64,000 bases of DNA from assembly GCF_934643405.1 (NCBI RefSeq), contig NZ_CAKUCL010000005.1, positions 6,578 to 70,577 on the forward strand. Reading direction: 5' to 3'. How positions within the stretch are numbered: position 1 is the first letter of the stretch; each line of letters begins with the position of its first letter. Position numbers and translations under genes: made by a program. This DNA is from an uncultured Actinoplanes sp. (lineage in GTDB: Bacteria > Actinomycetota > Actinomycetes > Mycobacteriales > Micromonosporaceae). The notes under the pieces were generated by a model. It did no database searches and was not told the DNA's origin. It saw nothing but the letters and a program-made list of their open reading frames with translations. Of this stretch, positions 1-8,085 are shown one piece after another.

Positions 1-1
1 G

Positions 2-1192
2 CGCGCCACCGCCGACCGCCTCGGCATCACCCCGCGCGTCCGCTTCGGCACCGAGGTCACCGGCGCCCGCTGGGATGCCGCGACCGGCCGCTGGCGCGTC
101 CACACCGGCGCCGGCGACGTGCTCGAGGCGGACGTCCTGGTGCCCGCCGCCGGCCAGCTGAGCCGCCCGGTGGTGCCGCCGCTGCCGGGCCGGTTCGACG
201 GGCCGGCCATGCACACCGCCCGGTGGGATCCGGACGTCGTGATCGACGGCCGCCGGATCGGCGTCATCGGCACCGGCGCGAGCGCCGTCCAGCTGATCCC
301 CGCGATCGCCGGTCGCGCCGCGTCGGTGACGGTGTTCCAGCGCAGCGCGCCCTGGACGCTCCCCAAAGTGGATCGCCGATACGGGCGAGCGCGCGTCACG
401 GCGTACCGGAAACTGCCGTTCCTGATGCTTCTGCCGCGCGCCGGCGTCTGGGCGATGACGGTGCTGACCGGCCGGGCGGTGACCGGGAAGCGGGCCGCCG
501 GCATGCTGGTGCGGGCGATCTCGCGGGCGCAGCGCCGCGTGCAGATCCGCGATCGGCATCTGCGCGGGCGCATCACCCCGGCGGATCCGATGGGCTGCAA
601 GCGCGTTCTCTTCACCAACGACTGGTGGCCCGCGCTGGCGCGCCCCGACGTCCATCTGGTCACCGAGAGAATCACCGGGCTCACCGCGAATTCCGTTCGT
701 ACGGCCGACGGCCGCGAGCATCTGTGCGACGTGCTCGTCTACGCCACCGGCTTCGACGCCACCTCCTTCCTCGTGCCGATGCGGATCACCGGGCGGTCCG
801 GGCAGGACCTGGCCGGCGTGTGGCGCGACGGCGCGTTCGCGTACCTGGGAATGACCGTCCCGGATTTCCCCAACATGTTCCTCGTCTATGGCCCGAACAC
901 GAACACGGGCAACACCTCGGTGCTCTATTTCCACGAGGCGCAGGCCCGCTATCTGGTCCAGGCGGTGCGGCGCGTCGCGGCGGGCGAGCTTTTGTCCGTA
1001 CGGCCGGAGGTAGCGGCCCGCTTCGACGAGGAGATGCAGCATCGCCTCGCCGGCAGCGTCTGGACCGGATGCCGCAACTGGTACCGCACCGCGACCGGCC
1101 GGGTCGTCACGAACTGGCCGGGGATGGCCGCCGAATACCGCCGCCGCACCGCCCGCCTGGACCCGGCCGACTACCTCACCGACCTCCGCTGA
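2..1192 (+). CDS. Flavin-containing monooxygenase / Baeyer-Villiger type, 5' end outside window
   Basis: The frame is open from the window edge, so the N-terminal FAD-binding Rossmann motif lies upstream and about 396 residues are visible. Seen: a second dinucleotide-binding motif GVIGTGASA near visible residue 87 (NADPH site), followed by VFQRSAPWTLP, and the late conserved segment VYATGFDATSF. This order is typical of class B flavin monooxygenases and BVMOs (CzcO-like), which use NADPH and O2 to oxygenate ketones or soft nucleophiles in the cytosol. The substrate cannot be read from sequence. It ends in TGA 15 bp before a convergent gene on the opposite strand. No start could be chosen. Confidence 0.85.
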   Translation, partial: RATADRLGITPRVRFGTEVTGARWDAATGRWRVHTGAGDVLEADVLVPAAGQLSRPVVPPLPGRFDGPAMHTARWDPDVVIDGRRIGVIGTGASAVQLIPAIAGRAASVTVFQRSAPWTLPKVDRRYGRARVTAYRKLPFLMLLPRAGVWAMTVLTGRAVTGKRAAGMLVRAISRAQRRVQIRDRHLRGRITPADPMGCKRVLFTNDWWPALARPDVHLVTERITGLTANSVRTADGREHLCDVLVYATGFDATSFLVPMRITGRSGQDLAGVWRDGAFAYLGMTVPDFPNMFLVYGPNTNTGNTSVLYFHEAQARYLVQAVRRVAAGELLSVRPEVAARFDEEMQHRLAGSVWTGCRNWYRTATGRVVTNWPGMAAEYRRRTARLDPADYLTDLR

Positions 1193-1207
1193 GCCGCGGT
1201 TCGCGGG

Positions 1208-1840
1208 CTACGAGGTGAGGGCGACCCTGACGCCGCCGGAGAGCAGCGAGTCGTGCAGTTCCACGCCGGTCAGCTCGGCCGTCGCCGGGACGTCGAAGAC
1301 CAGTTTGCCCGCCACCTGCCGGCCCGGCGTCAACCGCTGCACGAACGTCGTGAGGTTCTGGTTGGCGTACAGGCCGGCGAGCTGGTCGCCGCGGTAGGAG
1401 GCGCCGGTCGCGTCGAACGCCTTCTGCGCCTTGCCCAGGAAGTATTTGGGCCCGTCGGCGATGTTGCGCACCGAGAGGCTCACCACGCAGTACCTGCCCT
1501 TGGCGGTGCGCCGGAGGTGTTCGAGGCCGATGCTCGTGCGCGAGCAGTCCACGCCGGTGACCACGAACTCGAACTTGCCGTCGCGCACCGGGTCGCCGAT
1601 GGCCGGCGACGGGCGGGTGGGGACGGCACGTGCCGGGGCGGTCGCGGCCGGCGCGCTCGGTACCGCGGTGGCCGCGCTGCCGTACCGCTGCGCCGCGGCG
1701 CCGGCCGCGAACAGAGCCACCACCGCGACGGCCGCGATCCCGAGCGCGACCAGCGGCTTGAGCGGCGCCCGGCGCCGATCGCCCCGGTCCGGGCGGCGGC
1801 GAAGCTGCGGAGGAGAGTCGTGCGACGTCGAGCCGGCCAC
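1208..1840 (-). CDS. Membrane-anchored DUF4352 (telokin-like) protein
   Basis: About 210 residues: a short basic cytoplasmic N-terminus (RRRPDRGDRRRAP), one hydrophobic segment at about residues 28-50, an Ala/Pro/Thr-rich linker (about 51-75), then a C-terminal beta-rich domain with FEFVVTGVDCS, YCVVSLSVRNI and GKLVFDVPA. That pattern matches the DUF4352 immunoglobulin-like fold found outside the membrane in many Gram-positives. Function unknown; probably an extracytoplasmic interaction domain. The start is uncertain: GTG at 1840 is the only in-frame ATG/GTG candidate downstream of the neighbouring gene's end, and its purine tract GAAGGG lies directly against the codon, which is poor spacing. 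Confidence 0.6.
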   Translation of the reverse strand: MAGSTSHDSPPQLRRRPDRGDRRRAPLKPLVALGIAAVAVVALFAAGAAAQRYGSAATAVPSAPAATAPARAVPTRPSPAIGDPVRDGKFEFVVTGVDCSRTSIGLEHLRRTAKGRYCVVSLSVRNIADGPKYFLGKAQKAFDATGASYRGDQLAGLYANQNLTTFVQRLTPGRQVAGKLVFDVPATAELTGVELHDSLLSGGVRVALTS

Positions 1841-1929
1841 CCCTTCACTGTCGGTCGCCGGGGCGGTGCCCGTCAGCGGTTTCGTCCGATCGGCGACGCC
1901 GACGGTTAGGTGGTTGCGCGCCGCGGCGG

Positions 1930-2823
1930 CTACGGGATCAGGACGATCTTCCCGCGCAGGCCGCCGGCCTCGAAGCGGCGGTGCGCCTCGGCCGCCTCCG
2001 ACAGCGGGTACGTGGCCGCCACCCGGGTCCGCAGCCGTCCCCGCAGGAGCTCGCGCAGCGCCGGCTGATCCACCCGCACCAGCACCACCTCCTGCCGCAC
2101 CCGGCGGGCGGGCTCGACCGGCGGGACGGGGCGGGTGCTGACGAGGACGCCGCCGGCCGCGACCGCCGCCGCGGCCGGCTCGCCGAGCGGGACAGCGTCC
2201 AGCACGGCCGCCGCGGTGGGCAGGGCGGCCGTCCGCGGGATCACCGTCGCCACGCCCAGCCCGCGCACCCATTCCTCGTCGCCGCTGGTGGCCGACGCGT
2301 GCACCGTGTGCCCGGCCCGCACGGCCAGTTGAGCCGCGAAACCGCCCACCGCGCCGCTCGCGCCGGTCACCAGCACCGTCGCCGGCCCGGACAGCGCCAT
2401 CATGTCCAGCGCCCGGCGGGCGGTGAGCGCGTTGAGCGGCACGGTGGCGGCGACGACCGGATCCAGCTCGTCCGGCACCGGCACCAGCCACCCGGCGTCC
2501 GCGGCCACCAGGTCCGCGTATCCGCCGACGCTGCCGCGGGTGAGGTGCCAGGGGATCATCCCGGCGACCCGGTCCCCCGCGCGCAGGCCGGTGACGCCGT
2601 CGCCGACCGCCACGACGTCGCCGGCGATGTCCCAGCCGGGGACGAACGGCGGCGGCACCGGGCCGCCCGGGATCTGCCCCACCCGTGCGGCGATGTCGGC
2701 CGGATGCACGCAGGCGGCCCTCACCCGTACGCAGACCTGGTGCGCGGCGGGAACCGGATCGGGCCGCTCGACCATCCGCAGCACCTCCGGCCCGCCCGGC
2801 GCGGTGACCACGACGGCACGCAT
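1930..2823 (-). CDS. Zinc-independent MDR-family quinone oxidoreductase (NADPH:quinone reductase-like)
   Basis: 297 residues, starting MRAVVVTAPGGPEVLRMVER at an ATG preceded by GAGGAGGTGTC. The N-terminal GroES-like fold contains GWDIAGDVVAVGDGVTGLRAGDRV. The Rossmann half has VLVTGASGAVGGFAAQLA (about residues 145-162), a cofactor-binding motif of the QOR branch. There is no Cys-rich structural zinc loop, so this is the zinc-free quinone reductase subgroup, which reduces quinones or enones with NADPH in the cytosol. The protein is slightly shorter than typical QORs (about 320). An upstream in-frame extension is possible but lacks a ribosome site. Confidence 0.85.
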   Translation of the reverse strand: MRAVVVTAPGGPEVLRMVERPDPVPAAHQVCVRVRAACVHPADIAARVGQIPGGPVPPPFVPGWDIAGDVVAVGDGVTGLRAGDRVAGMIPWHLTRGSVGGYADLVAADAGWLVPVPDELDPVVAATVPLNALTARRALDMMALSGPATVLVTGASGAVGGFAAQLAVRAGHTVHASATSGDEEWVRGLGVATVIPRTAALPTAAAVLDAVPLGEPAAAAVAAGGVLVSTRPVPPVEPARRVRQEVVLVRVDQPALRELLRGRLRTRVAATYPLSEAAEAHRRFEAGGLRGKIVLIP

Positions 2824-3010
2824 GACACCTCCTCTGCCGCGCATACTCGTCGATGTCTCACCTTCCCGGCAAGCGTTTCGCGGTGTCGGCTGGGTGACCT
2901 CCGGCGCGGCCGGCACCCGCGCGGTCACAGGGAACCGTCAGGTCGGGCACAGGCTGCACTCGACCGGGACGGTTACCGTGAGAAGTCACTCCGATCCGTT
3001 GGGAGGATCC

Positions 3011-3196
3011 GTGAGCGGCTCCATCAAGCGTCTCCTGTTCGAGATGATCGCCCGTAAGCTGCACGGCGGGCACGGTCGTGGGCACTACGGCCGGCCCCGG
3101 CGTCACGGCTTCCACGGGCACTACAAACACCACGGCCACTACGGTCACCACGGGCATTACCGCCACCACGGGCATTACCGCCGGCGTCTCTGGTGA
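3011..3196 (+). CDS. Small His/Gly/Tyr-repeat protein (61 aa)
   Basis: Starts at GTG 3011 with GGGAGG at 3001-3006, well spaced. The N-terminal half (VSGSIKRLLFEMIARKL) looks like a short amphipathic helix. The C-terminal half is a low-complexity run of HGHY/HHGHY units (about five copies of the H-x-H-Y theme) ending RRRLW. Dense His suggests metal (Ni, Zn, Cu) or nucleic-acid binding, but no family is recognised. It is divergent from the quinone reductase (188 bp between starts) and followed by a strong hairpin, so it is probably a monocistronic unit. The clean ribosome site and non-random composition argue that it is expressed. Confidence 0.65.
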   Translation: MSGSIKRLLFEMIARKLHGGHGRGHYGRPRRHGFHGHYKHHGHYGHHGHYRHHGHYRRRLW

Positions 3197-3207
3197 GCCG
3201 CCGGGGT

Positions 3208-3237
3208 GCCGTGCCCGTTCCCCCGGGCGGGCACGGC
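3208..3237 (+). terminator. Hairpin after the His-rich gene
   Basis: Perfect 10-bp inverted repeat, GCCGTGCCCG at 3208-3217 and its complement at 3228-3237, with a 10-nt loop, starting 12 bp after the stop of the His-rich gene. There is no U tract, as is common for actinobacterial terminators. Confidence 0.55.
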
Positions 3238-3251
3238 CTCCGCGTGAGATA

Positions 3252-3305
3252 GGCCGGGTGAGGCAGGCCGCCCACCGACGAGGCGGGCGGCCGTCTCACC
3301 CGGCC
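3252..3305. terminator. Long two-part hairpin between convergent units
   Basis: Outer arms of 11 bp (3252-3262 / 3295-3305, GGCCGGGTGAG and complement) and inner arms of 8 bp (3266-3273 / 3285-3292, GGCCGCCC and complement) are separated by small bulges, giving about 19 paired bases. It lies about 70 bp past the stop of the leftward molybdoenzyme operon and faces the rightward His-rich gene, so it could stop transcription from either side. Confidence 0.6.
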
Positions 3306-3320
3306 CTGCGAGGTGGACCG

Positions 3321-3366
3321 GCGGCCGGAAACCGGCAGGCGGCCGGAAACCGGCAGGCGGCCGAGG
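3321..3366. repeat. 18-bp tandem repeat, about 2.5 copies
   Basis: GCGGCCGGAAACCGGCAG occurs at 3321-3338 and again, identically, at 3339-3356, followed by a partial third copy. Each unit holds its own CCGG-AAA-CCGG mini-dyad. It sits in the 3' untranslated region just after the molybdoenzyme operon. Confidence 0.8.
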
Positions 3367-3376
3367 CGGCGCCAGG

Positions 3377-5617
3377 TCAGGCGGTCCGGCGGGCTGCGAG
3401 GATCACCTCGGCGGCGATCGGCAACTCCCGTACGCGGTTGCCCGTCGCGTGGAAGACGGCGTTCGCGATCGCGGCCGCGACGCCCACCTGGCCGATCTCG
3501 CCGACGCCCTTCACGCCGAGCGGGCCCACCACGTCGTCCTGCACCTCGACGAACTCGACGGTCACGTCGGGCGCGTCGGCGTTCACCGGCACCAGGTACT
3601 CGCCCAGGTTGTTCGCCGCCCACCGGCCCGTGCGGGTGTCCATCCGGTTGCCCTCCAGCAGCGCCTGGCTCATCCCCCACAGCATGCCGCCCATCAGCTG
3701 GCTGCGGGCGAGCTTCGGGTTCAGCACCCGGCCCGGCGCGAACACCCCGGCGAGCCGCCGCACCCGCACCAGGCCGAGGTCCACGTCGACCGCCACCTCG
3801 GCGAACTGGGCGCCGAACGTCAGCAGCCCGTGCGGGGTGTCCAGCGGCGGCGGCGTCCAGGAGCCCAGCGCCTCCTCGTCCAGCCACCGGTTGCGCTGCA
3901 GCAGCGACGCGTACGTCTCGCCGGCCGAGCCCGACGACATCCGGCCGTCGCGCACCGAGACCGTCGCCGGGTCGAGACCGTGCAGCGGTGACTGCGGATC
4001 GGCCACCGCCAGGGCGATCAGGCGCTCGCGCAGGCGGACACCGGCGTCGTGCACCGCCGAGCTGACCATCGTCGCGCCCATCGAACCCACCGCGGACGAC
4101 GTGTTCGGCAGGTCGGTGTCGCCGGCCTCGAACCGCACCGTGTCCAGCGACATGCCGAGCGCGTCGACCGCCACCTGCGTCATCGCGGTCAGCGTGCCGG
4201 TCCCGAACTCCTGGGCGCCGGCCGCGACGACAGCGCTGCCGTCCGAGTACACCCGCGCCCGGGCGTGCTGCACCGGCATGAAGAACGCGACCGGGTACGC
4301 CGCGGCCGCCATTCCCTGGCCGATCAGCCAGTTGCCCTCGCGCCGCGAGCGCGGCGCCGGGTCCCGCTCGCTCCAGCCGAACGCCTCGGCGCCCACCCGC
4401 AGGCACTCCTCGAAACCGTCGCTGGACCAGGGGTGCCCGTACGGGTCGGTGGCCGCGCGGTTCAGCAGGCGCAACTCCACCGGATCGACCCCGACCCGGT
4501 ACGCCAGCTCGTCCATCGCGGCTTCCAGGGCGTACACACCCAGCGTTTCGCCGGGTCCGCGGGTGAACGTCGGCGTCATCGTGTTGCCCTTGATCAGGTG
4601 GTGCACGCCGAGGTAGTTGTCCACCGCGTACAGCTGCGACGAGACGCCGGTGGCCGGTTCCGCCCAGTCGTCGAACGGCGAGGTGATCGAGAGTTTCTCG
4701 TGCTTGACGACGGTGAGCCGGCCGTCCTCGCCGGCGCCCAGCGCGACGTGCTGCTCCTGCTCCTCGCGGTGGCCGTGCGACGTGTACGTCTGCGACCGGG
4801 TCAGCGACAGCTTCACCGGGCGCTGCACGTGCCGCGCCGCCATGGCCGCGAGGGTCACGTGCGGCCACACCATCGCCTTGCCGCCGAAGCCGCCGCCGAC
4901 GAACTTCGTGAGCACCCGGATCTTGCTGAGCGGAATGCCGAGCAGATGCGCCACGGTGAGCTGGGTGGCCCGTACTCCCATCGTGGAGTCGTAGAGCGTG
5001 AGCTCGTCGCCGTGCCAGACCGCCGTGGTGGCCGAGGGTTCGAGGGTGTTGTGGTGGTTCGCCGCCAGCCGGTACGAGGCGTCCACCCGCACCGGCGCCG
5101 CCGCGAGCGCGCCCTCGACGTCGCCGCGCTCGTTGCGGCCGGGCGCCAGACCACCGAAGAGCCTTTCCGCCTCGTACGCCTGTGCCCGTCCCTCGTCGAT
5201 CGAGGTGACCGACGCCGCGCGCTCGTACTCCACGTCGATCAGCGACGCGGCGTACTGCGCCCGTTCGTGGCTGTCCGCGACCACCACGGCGACCGGCTGC
5301 CCGTAGTAGAGGACGACGTCGTCCTGCATCGGGAAGAAGCTCTCACCCGGCGCGGCCTGACCGACCAGCGACGGCAGCAGCCGCGGCGCTCCGACGATCT
5401 TGCCGAGGTTCTCGTGGGTGAGCACGGCCAGCGTGCCGTGCTGCGCCTCGGCGGCCGCGGTACGGACCGCGACGACCCGCCCGGCCGGGATCCGAGCGCC
5501 GACGATCGCCGCGTACGCCATGTCGGCCAGCGGGATCTCCGCGGTGTACCGCGCGCCGCCGGTGACCTTGTCCCGGCCGTCGACCCGGCTGACCGGGGTT
5601 CCGATCGCGGGGCTCAT
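3377..5617 (-). CDS. Molybdopterin-binding large subunit of xanthine dehydrogenase-family aldehyde oxidoreductase (PaoC/YagR-like)
   Basis: 746 residues, starting MSPAIGTPVSRVDGRDKVTG at ATG 5617, which has GGGAGG upstream and overlaps the preceding gene's TGA by 4 bp. Family marks: KFVGGGFGGK in the first Moco domain (around residue 255) and GVKGVGEIGQ near the C-terminus, the latter carrying the catalytic Glu of xanthine oxidase-family enzymes. The subunit binds the molybdenum-pterin cofactor and oxidises aldehydes or N-heterocycles by hydroxylation with water. It is the last gene of an operon with the FAD and Fe-S subunits, the XdhC-like protein and a membrane protein. The exact substrate is not readable; the PaoABC resemblance favours aromatic aldehydes. 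Confidence 0.92.
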   Translation of the reverse strand: MSPAIGTPVSRVDGRDKVTGGARYTAEIPLADMAYAAIVGARIPAGRVVAVRTAAAEAQHGTLAVLTHENLGKIVGAPRLLPSLVGQAAPGESFFPMQDDVVLYYGQPVAVVVADSHERAQYAASLIDVEYERAASVTSIDEGRAQAYEAERLFGGLAPGRNERGDVEGALAAAPVRVDASYRLAANHHNTLEPSATTAVWHGDELTLYDSTMGVRATQLTVAHLLGIPLSKIRVLTKFVGGGFGGKAMVWPHVTLAAMAARHVQRPVKLSLTRSQTYTSHGHREEQEQHVALGAGEDGRLTVVKHEKLSITSPFDDWAEPATGVSSQLYAVDNYLGVHHLIKGNTMTPTFTRGPGETLGVYALEAAMDELAYRVGVDPVELRLLNRAATDPYGHPWSSDGFEECLRVGAEAFGWSERDPAPRSRREGNWLIGQGMAAAAYPVAFFMPVQHARARVYSDGSAVVAAGAQEFGTGTLTAMTQVAVDALGMSLDTVRFEAGDTDLPNTSSAVGSMGATMVSSAVHDAGVRLRERLIALAVADPQSPLHGLDPATVSVRDGRMSSGSAGETYASLLQRNRWLDEEALGSWTPPPLDTPHGLLTFGAQFAEVAVDVDLGLVRVRRLAGVFAPGRVLNPKLARSQLMGGMLWGMSQALLEGNRMDTRTGRWAANNLGEYLVPVNADAPDVTVEFVEVQDDVVGPLGVKGVGEIGQVGVAAAIANAVFHATGNRVRELPIAAEVILAARRTA

Positions 5618-6603
5618 CGCGCACCTCCCATCGCCGAGAGCAGGCCGCGGACGATCGTGCGTTCGGCCAGCTCCACCTTGAACGCGTTCATCGGCCGGGT
5701 GACCGCCGGCCGCAGCTCCGCGGCGGCCGCGGCGGCGAACGCCTCGGCCGTGGCCGGGCCGCCCACCAGCGCCTGTTCGGCGATCCGGGCGCGCCACGGC
5801 TTCGTGCCCACGCCGCCCAGGGCGAGCCGCACCGCGGCAACCTTGCCGCCGTCCACCTCGAGGGCGGCGAACACCGAGGTCAGCGCGAACTCGTAGGACT
5901 GCCGGTCGCGGAACTTGTGGTACTGCGACGTGCGGGCCGGCGGCAGTCCGGGCACGTCGATCTGGGTGATCAGCTCACCGTGCGCCAGCGGGTGCTCGAG
6001 GTGCGGCGTGTCCCCGGGCAGCAGGAAGAAGTCGTCGATCGGGATCGACCGGGTGCCGCCCGGCCCGAGCGTGCGCACCACCGCGTCGAGCGCCACCAAC
6101 GCGACGGCGACGTCCGAGGGGTGCAGCGCGATGCAGTGCTCGCTGGTGCCGAGGATCGCGTGTCCCCGGTTGATGCCGTCGAGCGCCGAGCAGCCCGTGC
6201 CGGGCTCGCGCTTGTTGCACGCCGAGATGCCGTCGCGGAAGTACGCGCACCGCGTCCGCTGGCACATGTTGCCGCCCATCGACGCCATGTTGCGCAACTG
6301 CTCGGACGCGCCCAGCAGCAGCGCCTGCGACATGCCGGGATACCGGGCGAGCACCTCGGGGTGGCGCGCCACGTCGCTCATCCGCGACAGCGCGCCGATC
6401 CGCAGCCCGCCGTCCGGGGCCACCGAGACGTCGGCCAGCGGCAGCGCGTTGATGTCGACCAGCACGTCCGGCTTGGTGACGTTCAGCCGGATCAGGTCCA
6501 CCTCGGTCGTGCCGCCGGCCAGGAAGGCGCTGGACGGATCGCCGGCGACCACGGCGATCGCCTCGTCGACGGTTCTGGGCCGTACGTAACTAAGCGGTCG
6601 CAT
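5614..6603 (-). CDS. FAD-binding subunit with extra 4Fe-4S motif (PaoB/YagS-like)
   Basis: 329 residues. N-terminal FAD-binding segment FLAGGTTEVDLIRLNV, then GGNMCQRTRCAYFRDG and CNKREPGTGCSA (around residues 105-145). The four cysteines in that loop match the additional [4Fe-4S] cluster known for the E. coli PaoB subunit and are absent from ordinary CoxM/XdhB FAD subunits. It passes electrons from Moco via Fe-S to FAD and on to an acceptor. It overlaps the large subunit by 4 bp (ATGA) and also overlaps the end of the 2Fe-2S gene by 14 bp, so the three subunits are translationally coupled. Confidence 0.92.
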   Translation of the reverse strand: MRPLSYVRPRTVDEAIAVVAGDPSSAFLAGGTTEVDLIRLNVTKPDVLVDINALPLADVSVAPDGGLRIGALSRMSDVARHPEVLARYPGMSQALLLGASEQLRNMASMGGNMCQRTRCAYFRDGISACNKREPGTGCSALDGINRGHAILGTSEHCIALHPSDVAVALVALDAVVRTLGPGGTRSIPIDDFFLLPGDTPHLEHPLAHGELITQIDVPGLPPARTSQYHKFRDRQSYEFALTSVFAALEVDGGKVAAVRLALGGVGTKPWRARIAEQALVGGPATAEAFAAAAAAELRPAVTRPMNAFKVELAERTIVRGLLSAMGGAR

Positions 6604-7132
6604 CGCGCACCGTCCTGATCGCCTGCCGGATGTTGGGGTATGCCGCGCAGCGGCAGATGTTGCCGCTCATGAATTCGGCGATGTCCTCGTCGGTGCTCGC
6701 GTTGCCCTCGCGCAGCAGCGCCACCGCCGACATGATCTGACCGGAGGTGCAGTAGCCGCACTGGAAGGCGTCGCAGTCGATGAACGCCTGCTGCATCGGA
6801 TGCAGCTGCCCGCCGGTGGCCAGGCCCTCGATCGTGGTGATCTCGCGGCCCTCGACGGTCACCGCCAGGGTGAGGCAGGCCAGCACCCGGCGGCCGTCCA
6901 CCCACACCGTGCAGGCGCCGCAGGTGCCCTGGTCACACCCCTTCTTGGAGCCGGTCAGGTCGAGACGTTCGCGCAGCGCGTCGAGCAGGCTGACGCGGGG
7001 TTCCAGCTCGACGGCGTGCACGACGCCGTTGACGGTCAGTTCGACCGGGCCGGCGTCCGGACCACGCAGGTCGCCGCCGGCCGGCCGGGCGGAGTCCGGC
7101 ACCGCGGAGGTACCGGGATGGAGGACGGTCAT
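6590..7132 (-). CDS. 2Fe-2S iron-sulfur subunit (PaoA/YagT-like, without Tat signal)
   Basis: 180 residues starting MTVLHPGTSAVPDSA at ATG 7132, which overlaps the xdhC-like stop by 4 bp. Plant-type ferredoxin cluster CDQGTCGACTVWVDG...C (about residues 74-95) and the second cluster domain CGYCTSGQIM...GNICRCAAYPNI (about 130-170) are complete. E. coli PaoA carries a twin-arginine signal; here the N-terminal 30 residues have no RR motif or hydrophobic stretch, so the enzyme is probably cytosolic. Confidence 0.93.
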   Translation of the reverse strand: MTVLHPGTSAVPDSARPAGGDLRGPDAGPVELTVNGVVHAVELEPRVSLLDALRERLDLTGSKKGCDQGTCGACTVWVDGRRVLACLTLAVTVEGREITTIEGLATGGQLHPMQQAFIDCDAFQCGYCTSGQIMSAVALLREGNASTDEDIAEFMSGNICRCAAYPNIRQAIRTVRDATA

Positions 7133-8085
7133 ACCTTTACTCCTGACTTCGTGATCGGTCCCTCGGTCTCGCAGAGGCGGCCGCCGGAGCGGCCGTTCGT
7201 GGCGGCGACCAGCTCGGCCAGCAGCGACAGGGCGGTCTCCGCGGTCGAGCCGGCGCCGAGGTCCAGCCCGGCCGGTCCGGCCAGGCGGTCCAGGCCGGGC
7301 GTGCCGGCCAGCCGGAGCAGCCGCTCGGCGTGGGTGGCCCGGCTGCCCAGCACGGCGACGTGCCCGGCGGATCCGGCCAGGGCCGCGATCAGGGCGCTGT
7401 CGTCGATGCGCGGGTCGTGCGTGACGGCGAGGACGGCGTCGCCGGCGGCCGGCGGGTGGGCGGCCAGGTAGGCGCCGGGCCACGCGCGGACGACCTCGTC
7501 GGCGAGCGGGACCCGCTCGCGGTGCGCGTACTCGGGGCGCGGATCGACCACGATCACCCGCCGGCCCAGCGGGACGGCCAGCGCGGCAACGGCCGCCGCC
7601 AGATCCGTCGCGCCGATGACGATCACCTTCGGCCGGGCGGCGAGTTCCTCCCCGTGCTCGTCGTGCGCCAGGGGGGTGGTCTCCCCCACGGCCCAGACGT
7701 ACGGGTATCGCAGCCCCACCCGTACGAAAGCGGGTTTGTCCTCGCGCAACGCCGCCGCCACCGCACCGCCCGGGGCCTCGGTGATCAGGATCCGCAGGGT
7801 GCTGCGGCACGCCGGGCCCGGCTCCCAGGGCAGCAGCTCGTCGCCGACGCTGACCTCGGTGATCCGCGCGGGGTCACCGGCCAGCACCTCGCGAGCCTCG
7901 CTGAGCACGGCGCCCTCGACGCAGCCGCCGGCGACCGAACCGGTCCACTCGCCGTCGCCGGCGATCGCCATGGTGGCGCCGATCGGGCGGGCGCCCGGAC
8001 CGTCGCGGCCGATCAGCCGGGCCAGCACCACCCGGTGCCCCTCGGCGCGCTTGCGCTCGACGAACGGCCAGACCTCACGCAGCAT
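7129..8085 (-). CDS. XdhC/CoxF family molybdoenzyme maturation protein
   Basis: 318 residues. N-terminal XdhC domain with ATMAIAGDGEWTGSVAGGCVE (around 40-60; the conserved GGCVE) and a C-terminal Rossmann-like domain with VIVIGATDLAAAVAALA and ILGSRATHAERL-type signature (here VLGSRATHAERLL). Proteins of this family bind Moco, help insert the terminal sulfido ligand and deliver the cofactor to xanthine dehydrogenase-type enzymes (PaoD plays this role for PaoABC). ATG 8085 overlaps the upstream membrane gene by 11 bp. Its operon position directly before the 2Fe-2S subunit supports a dedicated role. Confidence 0.9.
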   Translation of the reverse strand: MLREVWPFVERKRAEGHRVVLARLIGRDGPGARPIGATMAIAGDGEWTGSVAGGCVEGAVLSEAREVLAGDPARITEVSVGDELLPWEPGPACRSTLRILITEAPGGAVAAALREDKPAFVRVGLRYPYVWAVGETTPLAHDEHGEELAARPKVIVIGATDLAAAVAALAVPLGRRVIVVDPRPEYAHRERVPLADEVVRAWPGAYLAAHPPAAGDAVLAVTHDPRIDDSALIAALAGSAGHVAVLGSRATHAERLLRLAGTPGLDRLAGPAGLDLGAGSTAETALSLLAELVAATNGRSGGRLCETEGPITKSGVKV

